From Gammaproteobacteria bacterium (GTDB taxonomy: Bacteria > Pseudomonadota > Gammaproteobacteria > SZUA-152), in NCBI GenBank assembly GCA_021648485.1, contig JAKISS010000018.1, positions 1 through 49,790 of the forward strand: a DNA stretch of 49,790 nucleotides, read 5' to 3'. The translations under genes and the position numbers were made by a program. The notes beneath the pieces are model-generated. The model ran no database searches, was not told where the DNA came from, and was given only the letters and a program-made list of their open reading frames with translations. This document shows, piece after piece, positions 28,838 to 38,746 of this stretch (positions within the stretch are counted from its first letter, which is position 1; every line of letters begins with the position of its first letter).

Positions 28838-29052
28838 ACATTGGAATACTCTTCTTGAATCCAACGAATTCGCTAGCTTTAAATTTGTACAGTTTGTAAA
28901 AAATGCACTGACTAATTGATAAGCCGCTTCAATAAAAACATGATTATGGTATAACCTTGCCCAGCAAAAATAAGCGAACAATAACCTCAAATGCATTTGT
29001 CGTGATCCCGGTCACGGACACTAAAAATTAAAACCAGGGTAAAAACGTCTCA

Positions 29053-30768
29053 ATGGCAACACCAAGCGCACAAATGACTCTCAATGGCCTGGCCCGCAGA
29101 CTGGTTAGCGATGGCCACCTTGCTGAAGCAGATGCCTTGAAAGCTCAAAAGGAAAGCGACAAAAAAAAATCACCGCTGGTCAGCTATCTGGTGGAAAAAA
29201 AACTGCTGGATGGAAAAATCATTGCCACCGCCGCCTCGGAGGAATTCGGCATCCCCGTATTTGATATAGGGGCCATTGAGCTGGAAACCGAAATCACCAA
29301 ATTGGTAGATGAAAAACTGGTACGCAAACACCGTGCCTTACCTCTCTACAAACGTGGCAACCGACTGTTTGTAGCCGTTTCCGACCCCACCAACCTGACA
29401 GCGCTGGATGAGATCAAATTCCATGTGGGAGCCAATACCGAGGCCGTTCTGGTTGAAGAGAACAAGCTCAAGGATGTTATCGAAAAGGCCATGGCGGGTG
29501 CCGATACCTCGCTTGCTGATATGTCCGGCGATGGTGACCTTGATGATCTGGATATCGGCGGTGGTGATGAAATTGAAGATAACTCAACCAGCGATGCTGA
29601 TGTCGATGACGCCCCCGTAGTACGTTTTGTGAACAAAATCTTACTGGACGCCATCAATACCGGTGCCTCGGATGTGCATTTCGAGCCCTATGAAAAAACC
29701 TACCGGGTGCGCTACCGTCGAGATGGCGTGCTCAAGGAGATTGCCACACCGCCTGTGGCTCTCAATCGTCGTATCTCTGCCCGCCTGAAAGTATTATCAC
29801 GACTGGATATCTCTGAACGCCGGGTACCCCAGGATGGTCGCATGAAAATGAAGCTCTCCAAAAATCGGGCTATCGATTTTCGTGTTAATACCTGCCCCAC
29901 CCTGTACGGTGAAAAAATCGTACTGCGTATTCTTGACCCGGCCAGTGCCCAGCTGGGTATCGATGCTCTGGGCTACGAAGAAGATCAAAAACAACTTTAC
30001 ATGGATGCCTTGCAACAACCTCAAGGCATGATTCTGGTCACCGGCCCTACAGGTAGTGGTAAAACCGTTTCGCTGTACACGGGCCTGAACATTCTCAATA
30101 CGGAAGACAAAAACATCTCCACAGCGGAAGACCCTGTGGAGATCAATCTGGCAGGCATTAACCAGGTCAACGTGGAACCCAAAGTGGGACTGACCTTTTC
30201 TTCTGCCCTCAAAGCCTTCCTGCGCCAGGATCCGGACATCATCATGGTAGGCGAGATTCGCGACACTGAAACCGGCGAAATTGCCATCAAAGCCGCACAA
30301 ACAGGTCATCTGGTGCTCTCCACCCTGCATACCAATGATGCTCCGCAGACCCTGAGCCGGATGATCAACATGGGTATCGCGCCATTTAATATCGCCTCAT
30401 CGGTCTCTCTGATTATCGCCCAGCGCTTAGCGCGCCGCTTATGTAATAACTGCAAAAAGCCGACTGACATCCCCAAAGAGGCCTTGCTTGCAGAAGGTTT
30501 TAAAGAAGAAGATCTGCCCGGGCTTAAAATTTATAAAGCGGTGGGCTGCGACCAGTGCGATGGCGGTTATAAAGGGCGTGTCGGCATTTACCAGGTCATG
30601 CCCATCTCGGATGAAATGTCCCGTATCATTATGGCTGAAGGTAACGCCATCCAGCTAGCGGACCAGGCCAGGAAAGAAGGCATTAACGATCTCCGACAGT
30701 CCGGACTGCTTAAGGTCAAACAAGGCATTACCAGTCTCGAAGATGTCAACCGTGTCACCAAAGAATAA
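29053..30768 (+). CDS. pilB: Type IV pilus assembly ATPase
   Basis: PilB is the hexameric motor that extends the pilus. The 571 residues have a GspE/PilB N-terminal domain (about 1-145), an acidic linker (about 165-190) and the ATPase core, with Walker A GPTGSGKT near 331-338, Asp box and Walker B (QDPDIIMVGEIRDTET), a His box (STLHTNDAP), and the zinc-binding cysteines of the GspE family (CNNC, then CDQC). It is followed by pilC after 43 bases. Confidence 0.97.
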   Translation: MATPSAQMTLNGLARRLVSDGHLAEADALKAQKESDKKKSPLVSYLVEKKLLDGKIIATAASEEFGIPVFDIGAIELETEITKLVDEKLVRKHRALPLYKRGNRLFVAVSDPTNLTALDEIKFHVGANTEAVLVEENKLKDVIEKAMAGADTSLADMSGDGDLDDLDIGGGDEIEDNSTSDADVDDAPVVRFVNKILLDAINTGASDVHFEPYEKTYRVRYRRDGVLKEIATPPVALNRRISARLKVLSRLDISERRVPQDGRMKMKLSKNRAIDFRVNTCPTLYGEKIVLRILDPASAQLGIDALGYEEDQKQLYMDALQQPQGMILVTGPTGSGKTVSLYTGLNILNTEDKNISTAEDPVEINLAGINQVNVEPKVGLTFSSALKAFLRQDPDIIMVGEIRDTETGEIAIKAAQTGHLVLSTLHTNDAPQTLSRMINMGIAPFNIASSVSLIIAQRLARRLCNNCKKPTDIPKEALLAEGFKEEDLPGLKIYKAVGCDQCDGGYKGRVGIYQVMPISDEMSRIIMAEGNAIQLADQARKEGINDLRQSGLLKVKQGITSLEDVNRVTKE

Positions 30769-30811
30769 CAATTCGTAGTATAGAATACAGAACAAAACCT
30801 AGGAATAAACT

Positions 30812-32029
30812 ATGGCTAAACAAGCAACTGCTGGTCTCTACGTTTGGGAAGGCATGAATAAACAAGGCAAACGCGCCAAAGGTGAACTTGTCGGTTCCAA
30901 CATTGCTTTGGTAAAGGCTGACCTGCGACGCCAGGGCATAACCCCGCTTAAAGTAAAGAAAAAACCTAAATCGCTGTTTGGGACCAGAAAGAAAAAAATC
31001 ACTGCGAGTGATATCTCTGTGTTTAGTCGCCAGTTGGCCACCATGATGTCTGCTGGTGTACCTCTGGTACAAGCCTTCGAGATTGTCGGCAAGGGCCATG
31101 AAAACCCATCGATGCAAGATCTCATCATGGACGTTAAAAACACGGTAGAAGGCGGCTCATCACTGGCCGAGGCACTGGCCAAGCACCCCTTCTATTTTGA
31201 TGATCTCTATTGCAGCCTTGTGCATGCCGGTGAGCAAGCCGGTATTTTAGAAACCCTTTTGGATAAAATTGCCACCTACAAAGAAAAAGTGGAAGCCATC
31301 AAAGGTAAAATCAAAAAGGCGTTGTACTACCCTGCCGCCATTGTTGTGGTCTCCTTTATCATCACCGCCATTTTGCTGATTTTTGTTATTCCTCAGTTTG
31401 AATCCATGTTCACCAGTTTTGGCGGTGACCTTCCTGCCATGACAAAATTTGTCGTTGAACTTTCAAAAATATTTCAGGAATGGTGGTGGGCCATTTTTGG
31501 CGGCCTGGGTGCTGCCATCTATGGCATCATGCAACTCAAAAAGCGCTCCAAGAAATTCAACGTCCTCATGGATCGGGTCATTCTCAAAATGCCCATCATC
31601 GGTGACATTATCACCAAAGCCACTATCGCCCGTTTTGCCCGCACCCTGTCTACCATGTTTGCAGCAGGCATGCCCCTGGTGGAGGCCATGGAAACAGTGG
31701 CCAAAGCGGCAGGCAACGCGGTTTACACTGACGCCATCATGGGTATGAAAGACGAAGTGGCCACCGGCCAAATGATTAATGTCTGCATGAAAGAGACCGG
31801 GCTGTTCCCCAACATGGTGGTGCAAATGCTCGCCATCGGTGAAGAAACCGGTTCTGTGGACAGCATGCTGGCCAAGGTCGCGGATTTCTACGAAGAAGAA
31901 GTGGATAACATGGTCGATGGCCTTAGCAGTCTGTTGGAACCTTTGATCATGGCTGTGCTTGGTGTACTTATCGGTGGTCTGGTTATCGCCATGTATCTGC
32001 CGATCTTCAAAATGGGCGCAGTAGTTTAA
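30812..32029 (+). CDS. pilC: Type IV pilus inner-membrane platform protein
   Basis: PilC couples PilB and PilT to pilin at the inner membrane. The 405 residues contain two GspF/PilC domains: one around 70-195 (FSRQLATMMSAGVPLVQAFEIV) and one around 270-395 (FARTLSTMFAAGMPLVEAMETV). Membrane segments lie near 170-200, 220-240 and 375-400. AGGA lies 7 bases before the ATG. Confidence 0.97.
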   Translation: MAKQATAGLYVWEGMNKQGKRAKGELVGSNIALVKADLRRQGITPLKVKKKPKSLFGTRKKKITASDISVFSRQLATMMSAGVPLVQAFEIVGKGHENPSMQDLIMDVKNTVEGGSSLAEALAKHPFYFDDLYCSLVHAGEQAGILETLLDKIATYKEKVEAIKGKIKKALYYPAAIVVVSFIITAILLIFVIPQFESMFTSFGGDLPAMTKFVVELSKIFQEWWWAIFGGLGAAIYGIMQLKKRSKKFNVLMDRVILKMPIIGDIITKATIARFARTLSTMFAAGMPLVEAMETVAKAAGNAVYTDAIMGMKDEVATGQMINVCMKETGLFPNMVVQMLAIGEETGSVDSMLAKVADFYEEEVDNMVDGLSSLLEPLIMAVLGVLIGGLVIAMYLPIFKMGAVV

Positions 32030-32075
32030 AGCTGGCACCACTTAATTTAGCCGTCGAGATCTCCAAATCACTGTT

Positions 32076-32954
32076 TTGGCCATCATTGAGCTATTAAGCA
32101 CCAGCCCGACATTCTATTTTTCTGTTGTCGGGCTGTTGGGGCTAACAGTGGGCAGCTTCCTCAACGTGGTTATTCATCGTTTGCCGATGATGATGGAGCG
32201 CGAATGGCGAGCGCATTGTGCCGAGCTGACTGAAAACAACACTCCACCCCTGGATACAGAGGAAAAACTCACCCTCTCCACTCCCCGTTCCCGTTGTCCC
32301 CACTGCGGGCATGCCATCACTCTTTTGGAAAACATCCCCGTACTCAGCTACCTCTGGTTACGCGGCCGCTGTTCTGCTTGCAGTGAAAAAATTTCCATCC
32401 GTTACCCCCTCGTCGAATTCATCACCGCCCTGCTTTCAATCGTGGTCGCCTGGCATTTTGGTTTCACCTGGCCCGCACTCGCTGCATTATTCTTCACCTG
32501 GGCGCTCATCGCCCTGACCATGATCGACTTCGACCACCAGCTATTACCCGACAGCATCACCCTACCCTTTTTATGGTTAGGTCTGGCATTAAGCCTGTGG
32601 TCCGTTTTCGTTGACAGCCCCACTGCCATTATCGGCGCTATCGCTGGCTACCTCAGTCTGTGGGTTGTTTATTGGGCCTTCAAGCTCATCACCGGCAAAG
32701 AAGGCATGGGTTACGGTGATTTCAAACTGTTGGCTCTGCTCGGTGCCTGGATGGGCTGGCAAATGTTACCGGTGATTATTCTCTTATCGTCTGCTGTAGG
32801 GGCTGTGGTGGGCATTACGCTCATTCTGCTACGCGGCCGGAACCGTAACATCCCCATCCCTTTTGGACCTTACCTCGCCGCCGCTGGTTGGATTGCTTTG
32901 TTATGGGGACACGATATCAGCAACGCCTACCTGCGTTTCTCAGGTCTACAGTAA
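32076..32954 (+). CDS. pilD: Prepilin peptidase and N-methyltransferase
   Basis: PilD cleaves and N-methylates PilA, minor pilins and the T2SS pseudopilins. The 292-residue protein starts at a TTG (MAIIELLSTSP), the only start that gives the normal N-terminus. The cytoplasmic zinc loop has Cys74, Cys77, Cys99 and Cys102. The two catalytic aspartates are Asp151 (MIDFDHQLLPD) and Asp215 (GMGYGDFKLLA). It follows pilC by 46 bases and serves both the pilus and gspG-K in this window. Confidence 0.96.
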   Translation: MAIIELLSTSPTFYFSVVGLLGLTVGSFLNVVIHRLPMMMEREWRAHCAELTENNTPPLDTEEKLTLSTPRSRCPHCGHAITLLENIPVLSYLWLRGRCSACSEKISIRYPLVEFITALLSIVVAWHFGFTWPALAALFFTWALIALTMIDFDHQLLPDSITLPFLWLGLALSLWSVFVDSPTAIIGAIAGYLSLWVVYWAFKLITGKEGMGYGDFKLLALLGAWMGWQMLPVIILLSSAVGAVVGITLILLRGRNRNIPIPFGPYLAAAGWIALLWGHDISNAYLRFSGLQ

Positions 32955-33009
32955 GATAGGCTGACAGGCGTAGCTTGGCGTTTCCTCCCTGCTCAGGTAT
33001 CTTCCACGC

Positions 33010-33624
33010 ATGCTCATTATTGGACTCACCGGCGGCATCGGTAGCGGCAAAACTACCGTCAGCCGGTATTTTGAAGAATTTGGTGTCCCGGTGATTGATG
33101 CCGACCAGCTCACGCGAGAACTAGTTGCCCCCGGACAACCCGCATTGCAAGAAATTGTCGAGCAACTGGGTGCCGACTTACTTACCAAAAATGGCGAACT
33201 TGACCGTCCTCAGTTACGCAAGCGCGTCTTCGTCCACCCCAAGCAACGCCAAGTGCTTGAAGCTATCCTGCATCCGCGCGCCCACGAAGCTGCGCTACGA
33301 CAACTCAAAACGTTACGCGAAAGCATGCATCCACCGACCTATGTGATACTCAGTGTACCGCTGCTCATCGAAAGTGGCTGGACCGACCTGGTGGATCGTG
33401 TGCTGGTAGTCGATACTTCCCCGGCACAGCAACAACAACGTGCCAGTCAACGTGATAGTCTCAACAACGCACACATCAACGCCGTCATCCACAGCCAGGC
33501 TGACCGAAACACTCGACTCGCCGCTGCCGACGATATTATTCATAACAACACCGACCTTTCCGCCCTGCAAGCCCAGGTGGCGACTCTGCACCAACAATAC
33601 CAACAACTTGCCCACCCTCGCTAA
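33010..33624 (+). CDS. coaE: Dephospho-CoA kinase
   Basis: CoaE performs the last step of coenzyme A synthesis, phosphorylating the 3'-hydroxyl of dephospho-CoA. The 204 residues start MLIIGLTGGIGSGKTTV with the P-loop at 8-15, followed by VIDADQLTRE and PLLIESGW. The neighbourhood pilD-coaE-(zapD)-yacG is standard for gammaproteobacteria. Confidence 0.96.
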   Translation: MLIIGLTGGIGSGKTTVSRYFEEFGVPVIDADQLTRELVAPGQPALQEIVEQLGADLLTKNGELDRPQLRKRVFVHPKQRQVLEAILHPRAHEAALRQLKTLRESMHPPTYVILSVPLLIESGWTDLVDRVLVVDTSPAQQQQRASQRDSLNNAHINAVIHSQADRNTRLAAADDIIHNNTDLSALQAQVATLHQQYQQLAHPR

Positions 33625-33681
33625 CTCAGGGAGAATGGCGACCTATTAACCACCCTGCAAATCCGAGCCTGCAAAACCAGC

Positions 33682-34458
33682 ATGCCTAATGTGACCACCG
33701 CCACCATTTACGAACACCCGCTCAATGAGCGCCTGCGCTTTTTCCTGCGTCTGGAATTCCTGTTTCGTCTCGCTCGTCACAGCCTGCGAGGCGAGGCGGT
33801 ATGGGATAGCCACAACAGCCTCACTACACTGCTGGAAATCCTTAGTATCGTCAGTCGCGTTGACATGAAAACCGAAGTCATCAAAGAACTCGACCGCATC
33901 AACAACACCCTCACCGCACTCACACAAACCCCAGGCGTCAATATTAATACCCTCGACCAGTTGCTCACTACCCTGGGTGGTTTCAAAACACAGCTGCACA
34001 ACATGGATGGCCAGCTGGCACAGGAACTGCGCGAGAATGAATTGTTCAAACTGGTGATCCAGCGTAGTGGTATTCCCGGTGGCCTGTGTGATTTTGACCT
34101 GCCATCCTACCGTCATTGGTTAAAGCAACCAGCTGAAGTGCGTATCGAAAAATTACGTTACTGGTTAGGCACGCTGGACACCCTGCGTCTGTCGGTGGAA
34201 CTGATGTTAAAACTGATCCGTGAAAGCGCTGACACCGTACCGCAAGTCGCCACGAATGGAAACTACCAGCAAAACCTGAACACCGATACACCTTACCAAC
34301 TGATTCGCGTCTGGTTACCCGCCGACTCGCCACACTTTGTGGAAATCAGTGCCGGCAAACACCGTTTCACTGCACGTTTTTTAAATGCCAGCGACACCCT
34401 ACGCCCTGCCCAGACCGACATTGACGTGGAATTCCACATCAGCTGCTGTGCATTATAA
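33682..34458 (+). CDS. zapD: Cell division protein ZapD
   Basis: ZapD crosslinks FtsZ filaments at midcell. The 258 residues match the family: [20 protein letters not shown] near the start, [15 protein letters not shown] and [20 protein letters not shown] in the helical half, and a C-terminal beta part ending FHISCCAL. It sits between coaE and yacG. Confidence 0.95.
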   Translation: MPNVTTATIYEHPLNERLRFFLRLEFLFRLARHSLRGEAVWDSHNSLTTLLEILSIVSRVDMKTEVIKELDRINNTLTALTQTPGVNINTLDQLLTTLGGFKTQLHNMDGQLAQELRENELFKLVIQRSGIPGGLCDFDLPSYRHWLKQPAEVRIEKLRYWLGTLDTLRLSVELMLKLIRESADTVPQVATNGNYQQNLNTDTPYQLIRVWLPADSPHFVEISAGKHRFTARFLNASDTLRPAQTDIDVEFHISCCAL

Positions 34459-34495
34459 AAAATGCACGCAACACTTTCTTAATGTGAGTAAAAAC

Positions 34496-34696
34496 ATGAA
34501 ATCAAAAACGGTAAAATGCCCAACCTGTGAAAAACCCGTCGAATGGAAGCCGGAAAACCTTTATCGCCCTTTTTGTAACGAACGCTGCAAGCTGATTGAC
34601 CTGGGTGCCTGGGCCGATGAAAGTCACCGCATTGCCAGTGCTCCGACACAGGATTTCATCGAACAGACCCCGCAACAAAACGATGAATTGCACTAA
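34496..34696 (+). CDS. yacG: DNA gyrase inhibitor YacG
   Basis: YacG binds GyrB and inhibits gyrase. The 66-residue protein starts at the ATG at 34496; the open frame to 34385 overlaps zapD and is rejected. Four cysteines form a zinc finger (CPTC and CNERC), followed by the family segment [16 protein letters not shown] small hairpin, GCCCT-TTAAAT-AGGGC (34740-34755), lies in the convergent space before murJ and may help termination, though no T-run follows. Confidence 0.95.
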   Translation: MKSKTVKCPTCEKPVEWKPENLYRPFCNERCKLIDLGAWADESHRIASAPTQDFIEQTPQQNDELH

Positions 34697-34849
34697 ACGT
34701 TCCACAACGATCCAGCTCGCTAAGGGGGTCAGGGGTAGAGCCCTTTAAATAGGGCCATTAATAGAAAAAAGTGCCTTGACCAAGATGACTTGTTATGAAA
34801 AAAACAAAGAAAGTACATGTCCGGAAATTTTTAAATCACGTATAACTTA

Positions 34850-36412
34850 TCACTTAGCTCGCCCCATCAGCTCCCGTACTTTTATCCCCATCACCCACAA
34901 AGCACCAAAATAAACCCCCCCTCCAACACCCATCCATAACACCAACTCCCCAACCCGCTGCCACAAACTCCATTGCAGCCAGCCCGACAAATCCCCCGCC
35001 CCCCAAATCAACACAGCAGCCATCAACAAACTGGCTATCAGTACACGCGCAGCCAGCAGTCCCCAGCCCGGTAGCACTTGTAGTACACCTTCTTTCCGCA
35101 AACCGCGAAACAACAAACCCGCATTGATGAACGCTGAACAGGCAGTGGCCAGCGCAAGACCACTGTGCGGACCTTCAATATCAAACATCACCATAGGCAC
35201 GACAAAAACAACATTGAGTCCCATGTTGATCACCATGGCGATGATGCCAATACGCACCGGGGTTTTGATATTCTGCCGAGCGTAATAACCAGGAGCGAGC
35301 ACTTTTACGCCAATAAATCCCAACAAACCCAGCGAGTAGGCCATGAGGCTGAGACGCGCCATGTCCACATCCTGAATATCGAAAGCACCGTAGTGAAACA
35401 GTGTGGTGAGTATGGGGCCGGACAATACAAACAGACCCACCGTAGCAGGTGCGCCAATCACCAGCACCCAGCGTAGCGCCCAATCAAGGGTGCGGGAAAA
35501 AGCGGTCGGATCAGATTCGGCATGTTTTTGCGACAGACTAGGCAAAATCACTGTGGCCAACGCGATGCCAAACACACCCAGCGGAAATTCCACCAATCGA
35601 TCAGAGTAGTACAGCCACGACACACTGCCTGCCACCAGAAACGAGGCAATAATAGTATCGAACAGCAAATTGATTTGTGCGACAGAAGAACCAAAAATTG
35701 CAGGCAGCATGAGCTTGCCGATACGTCGCACACCTTCGTCACGCACACCCCATTTAGGCCACACCAGCAGACCGAGGCGCTTCAGAAAAGGTAACTGAAA
35801 CAACAGTTGCACGATACCGGCAATGAACACCCCCCAGGCCAACGCCACCACCGGTTTTTCAAAATGAGGGGCTGCCCAGATGACAACACCAATAAGCACC
35901 ACATTAAGAAACACCGGTGTAAATGCCGGCACGGCAAACCGGCCAAAGGCATTAAGAATACTCCCTGCCAACGCCACCATCGAAATGAACAACAAATAGG
36001 GAAAAGTAATACGCAGCATTTCTGCGGTGAGGTCAAAACGCTCCGGTTCATCGATAAAGCCGGGAGCAAACAACATCACCAATGCCGGAGAGGCTACCGC
36101 CGCCAATACCGTAAGCACGAATAAAATGCCACCCAGCGTCCCGGCGACATTTTGTACCAGATTACGCACCTCGGCTTCACTGCGCTGCATTTTGTATTCC
36201 GTAAGCACTGGCACAAAAGCCTGGGCGAAAGCACCTTCGGCGAACAGGCGGCGTAGAAAATTAGGGATTTTAAACGCAACAAAAAAAGCATCCGTGGAAC
36301 CACCCGCACCGAGAAACTGGGCAAACACCACATCACGCACCAAGCCCAACACCCGCGACAGGGTGGTCATGGCGCTGACAATTCCAGTGGACTTCAGCAG
36401 GTGGCGGCTCAT
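34850..36412 (-). CDS. murJ: Lipid II flippase MurJ
   Basis: MurJ moves lipid-linked peptidoglycan precursor across the inner membrane. The 520 residues show the MOP-family pattern of about 14 helices and start MSRHLLKSTGIVSAMTTLSR. RVLGLVRDVVFAQFLGAG is the conserved loop near 20-38, and later come LPAIFGSSVAQINLLFDT and APGYYARQNIKTPVRIG. It is divergent from rpsT, the usual arrangement. Its ribosome site is weak. Confidence 0.96.
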   Translation of the reverse strand: MSRHLLKSTGIVSAMTTLSRVLGLVRDVVFAQFLGAGGSTDAFFVAFKIPNFLRRLFAEGAFAQAFVPVLTEYKMQRSEAEVRNLVQNVAGTLGGILFVLTVLAAVASPALVMLFAPGFIDEPERFDLTAEMLRITFPYLLFISMVALAGSILNAFGRFAVPAFTPVFLNVVLIGVVIWAAPHFEKPVVALAWGVFIAGIVQLLFQLPFLKRLGLLVWPKWGVRDEGVRRIGKLMLPAIFGSSVAQINLLFDTIIASFLVAGSVSWLYYSDRLVEFPLGVFGIALATVILPSLSQKHAESDPTAFSRTLDWALRWVLVIGAPATVGLFVLSGPILTTLFHYGAFDIQDVDMARLSLMAYSLGLLGFIGVKVLAPGYYARQNIKTPVRIGIIAMVINMGLNVVFVVPMVMFDIEGPHSGLALATACSAFINAGLLFRGLRKEGVLQVLPGWGLLAARVLIASLLMAAVLIWGAGDLSGWLQWSLWQRVGELVLWMGVGGGVYFGALWVMGIKVRELMGRAK

Positions 36413-36539
36413 AGGGCAGACGTATTCAAGGGCGTTATTCTTGTTGGTTTTTTACAATAGAAGAAAGTGCTATCTTACCTGCCTCGGGCTTCAGCCCAAA
36501 ATACACCCTTCACTTTGCCCGTTCCACTATTACAAATAG

Positions 36540-36570
36540 TTGACAAACGACACATAAAACCGCATATTGT
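36540..36570 (+). promoter_or_regulatory. Probable rpsT promoter
   Basis: TTGACA at 36540-36545 is a perfect -35 box. A -10 is either CATATT (17-base spacer) or TATTGT (19-base spacer). It lies about 80 bases before the rpsT start. Confidence 0.5.
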
Positions 36571-36651
36571 GCGCCCTCTTCGGTATTGACTTTACGCTCG
36601 CTACCGGGACACGAATTAACCACTCGCACAACGAACAAATGGAGTAAGACT

Positions 36652-36912
36652 TTGGCCAATTCAGCACAAGCCAGAAAACGCGCCCGCCAGGCGGAAAAAA
36701 GTCGTCAGCTTAATGTCGGCCAACGCGCAGCCTTTCGCACTGCCGTAAAGAAAGTGGTTTATGCCATTGATGCTGGTGAAAAAGATAAGGCTGAAGCCCT
36801 GTACAAAGATGCCGTGCCGGTTATTGACCGTGCTACTGGCAAAGGGCTGATCAGCGCCAACAAAGGCGCTCGCCACAAGAGTCGTTTGAATACCCGCATT
36901 CGCACGCTGTAA
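36652..36912 (+). CDS. rpsT: 30S ribosomal protein S20
   Basis: S20 binds 16S rRNA early in 30S assembly. The conserved protein (86 residues, ANSAQARKRARQAEKSRQLN onwards) starts at a TTG at 36652, with GGAG about 8 bases upstream. The frame is open to 36586 but the family length and ribosome site point to the TTG. E. coli rpsT also uses UUG, where it is needed for autogenous control, so that control is likely here. A strong terminator follows. Confidence 0.97.
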   Translation: MANSAQARKRARQAEKSRQLNVGQRAAFRTAVKKVVYAIDAGEKDKAEALYKDAVPVIDRATGKGLISANKGARHKSRLNTRIRTL

Positions 36913-36929
36913 TTGCGTTTGTAAAATAC

Positions 36930-36959
36930 AAAAAAGCCGACCTTTTGGTCGGCTTTTTT
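36930..36959 (+). terminator. Intrinsic terminator after rpsT
   Basis: GCCGACC and GGTCGGC form a 7-base stem around four T residues, flanked by six A and six T residues, so it can work in both directions. Confidence 0.95.
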
Positions 36960-37019
36960 GTGCCGTTCTATTCAATACAACGTAAAACGGCAGGGTGGAA
37001 CAAGCGCAGCGGTTCCACC
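36959..37019 (+). repeat. Dispersed hairpin repeat (GGTGGAAC family), long copy
   Basis: The core at 36994-37019 is identical over 26 bases to the one at 8353-8378, and the preceding segment (TTCTATTCAATACA, then CGTAAAAC) is also shared. It starts in the T-run of the rpsT terminator. Bases 37020-37200 hold no gene I can support. Confidence 0.85.
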
Positions 37020-37200
37020 AATGGGTGATAAGAAACAACAAATCGCCTCTGTGTCCCCCTCCACTGACAAAAAAAATCAACAACCTGACCCGCCTGAAAC
37101 AGGAAAAAAAGCCCTCACGCAATAACGACTCACCAGCAAATGGCGGCTCAAGATGGGTGTCGCTAACTGATCGAACCTTGAAGATGTCCCTTTCCCGTTT

Positions 37201-37226
37201 GGTGGAACCGCTACGCTTGTTCCACC
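37201..37226 (-). repeat. Dispersed hairpin repeat (GGTGGAAC family)
   Basis: GGTGGAAC-CGCTACGCTT-GTTCCACC is the reverse orientation of the 8353 copy, with one loop change. It lies 70 bases beyond the proB stop. Confidence 0.85.
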
Positions 37227-37233
37227 CTACCGA

Positions 37234-37250
37234 GCTTAGCCTGACGGCTA
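37234..37250 (-). repeat. Small hairpin repeat, TAGCC-TGAC-GGCTA type
   Basis: GCTTAGCCTGACGGCTA is the reverse complement of the copy at 38447-38463. It follows the GGTGGAAC hairpin by 7 bases, so the two motifs travel together here. Confidence 0.8.
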
Positions 37251-37297
37251 TGCCCCAAGCCTGGGCCGGAAATTATTCAACCTGCCACAGTGCTCCA

Positions 37298-38416
37298 TCA
37301 ACACAAAACCAGATTGTCCCGGTGAATCAGCTCCGGCTCGTCCACATATCCCAGCACCATTTCCATTTTACTGGTCGGTAATCCCTTGATTTTCTGTGCC
37401 TCGATGGCACTGTAATTCACTAAGCCTCGTGCCACCTCAGCTCCCTTTTGATCCACGCAGGCAACCACTTCACCGCGCTCAAAATTACCACTGACAGCTA
37501 TCACACCCACCGGTAACAGGCTGCGGCCAGACTCTCGCAGCACGCGTACCGCACCGTCATCCAACACCAGTTCACCGCGCAATTGCAAATGACCCGCCAG
37601 CCACTGCTTGCGGGCAGCCAGTGATTCTTGTTCTGTCGATAACAACGTACCAACCGTTTTGCCCGCCAGCACCGAGGCCAACACATCCGTTTCGTGGCCA
37701 TGGGCAATCACCGTCGCTGCACCGGAACGTGCAGCCAGCCGTGCAGCACGCAGCTTGGTCAACATGCCGCCACGACCCAATGCACCAACCTCCCCCACCA
37801 ACGCCTCCAGCGACATGTCATTAGCACTAGCCATGTCAATCAGTTTGGCATCCGCATGGTTGCGCGGGTCTTTGTCGAACAGTCCCGCCTGATCAGTTAG
37901 AATAATCAGGCAATCCGCTTCCAATAAATTGGCCACCAGAGCAGCCAGGGTATCGTTGTCACCAAAACGGATTTCATCGGTCACCACGGTGTCATTTTCA
38001 TTGACCACGGGCACCACGCCGAGACTCAATAAAGTGCGCAACGTGCTGCGGGCATTGAGATAGCGTTGACGGTTAGAGAGGTCTTCATGGGTGAGTAACA
38101 CTTGGGCGGTATGAATACCGTGCTGCTGGAAGCAGGATTCGTAGGCTTGCACCAACCCCATTTGCCCCACGGCAGCGGCGGCCTGTTGCTCGAATAGCGC
38201 ATGAGGGCGCTGAGTCCAGCCAAGACGCATCATACCTTCAGCCACCGCACCGCTGGAAACCAGCACCACTTCGATGTCTTTTGCCCGCAGCCTGGCCATT
38301 TGCTCCACCCAGCCAGCGATAGCATCACGATCCAGCCCCTGACCATTGGCGGTCAATAAAGCGCTGCCGATTTTAACTACGCAACGGCGAGTATTTTTAA
38401 GTTCTGTACGTTGCAT
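37298..38416 (-). CDS. proB: Glutamate 5-kinase
   Basis: ProB phosphorylates glutamate in the first step of proline synthesis. The 372 residues have the amino acid kinase domain ([53 protein letters not shown]) and a C-terminal PUA domain (about 280-360). Full PUA length suggests normal proline feedback control. The start codon at 38416 lacks a clear ribosome site. The gene is flanked on both sides by inverted copies of the two hairpin repeats, and its common neighbour obgE is 20 kb away. Confidence 0.96.
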   Translation of the reverse strand: MQRTELKNTRRCVVKIGSALLTANGQGLDRDAIAGWVEQMARLRAKDIEVVLVSSGAVAEGMMRLGWTQRPHALFEQQAAAAVGQMGLVQAYESCFQQHGIHTAQVLLTHEDLSNRQRYLNARSTLRTLLSLGVVPVVNENDTVVTDEIRFGDNDTLAALVANLLEADCLIILTDQAGLFDKDPRNHADAKLIDMASANDMSLEALVGEVGALGRGGMLTKLRAARLAARSGAATVIAHGHETDVLASVLAGKTVGTLLSTEQESLAARKQWLAGHLQLRGELVLDDGAVRVLRESGRSLLPVGVIAVSGNFERGEVVACVDQKGAEVARGLVNYSAIEAQKIKGLPTSKMEMVLGYVDEPELIHRDNLVLC

Positions 38417-38446
38417 TTTTTGTAGGGTGTGCTCTATGGGGCGGCG

Positions 38447-38463
38447 TAGCCGTCAGGCTAAGC
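38447..38463 (+). repeat. Small hairpin repeat, TAGCC-GTCA-GGCTA type
   Basis: TAGCCGTCAGGCTAAGC lies 31 bases upstream of proB, in inverted orientation relative to the copy at 37234-37250. TGTAGGGTG at 38421, part of the context of the GGTGGAAC repeat, precedes it. Confidence 0.8.
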
Positions 38464-38689
38464 AAACTTGTTAATTATTTGTAATAAAAATTTTCATTAA
38501 TCCGTCGTTTGAAAGTGATAACAATCATTCGAGTGACGTGAGTTTATTCTTCTTTATTTCCAGTCAATGTTTTTGAAGATTCAGAAAATAAAAATCCTGC
38601 ATGAACTCACCTACATTCCCTTGACCATTGAGGAAGACATTCCTGACTTGCGTCATTTTAACCTGTACCAAGGTTTTAACCGCATGCAT

Positions 38690-38715
38690 GGTGGAACCGC
38701 TGCGCTTGTTCCACC
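38690..38715 (-). repeat. Dispersed hairpin repeat (GGTGGAAC family)
   Basis: GGTGGAAC-CGCTGCGCTT-GTTCCACC is the exact reverse complement of the 8353-8378 core. Confidence 0.88.
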
Positions 38716-38746
38716 CTACCAGGATAGTTTTGCAAGTAAAACGTAG

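Noticed and set aside
37022-37200. Plus- and minus-strand frames between rpsT and proB
   Set aside because: They are built largely from hairpin repeats and terminator DNA and have no ribosome sites or family resemblance.
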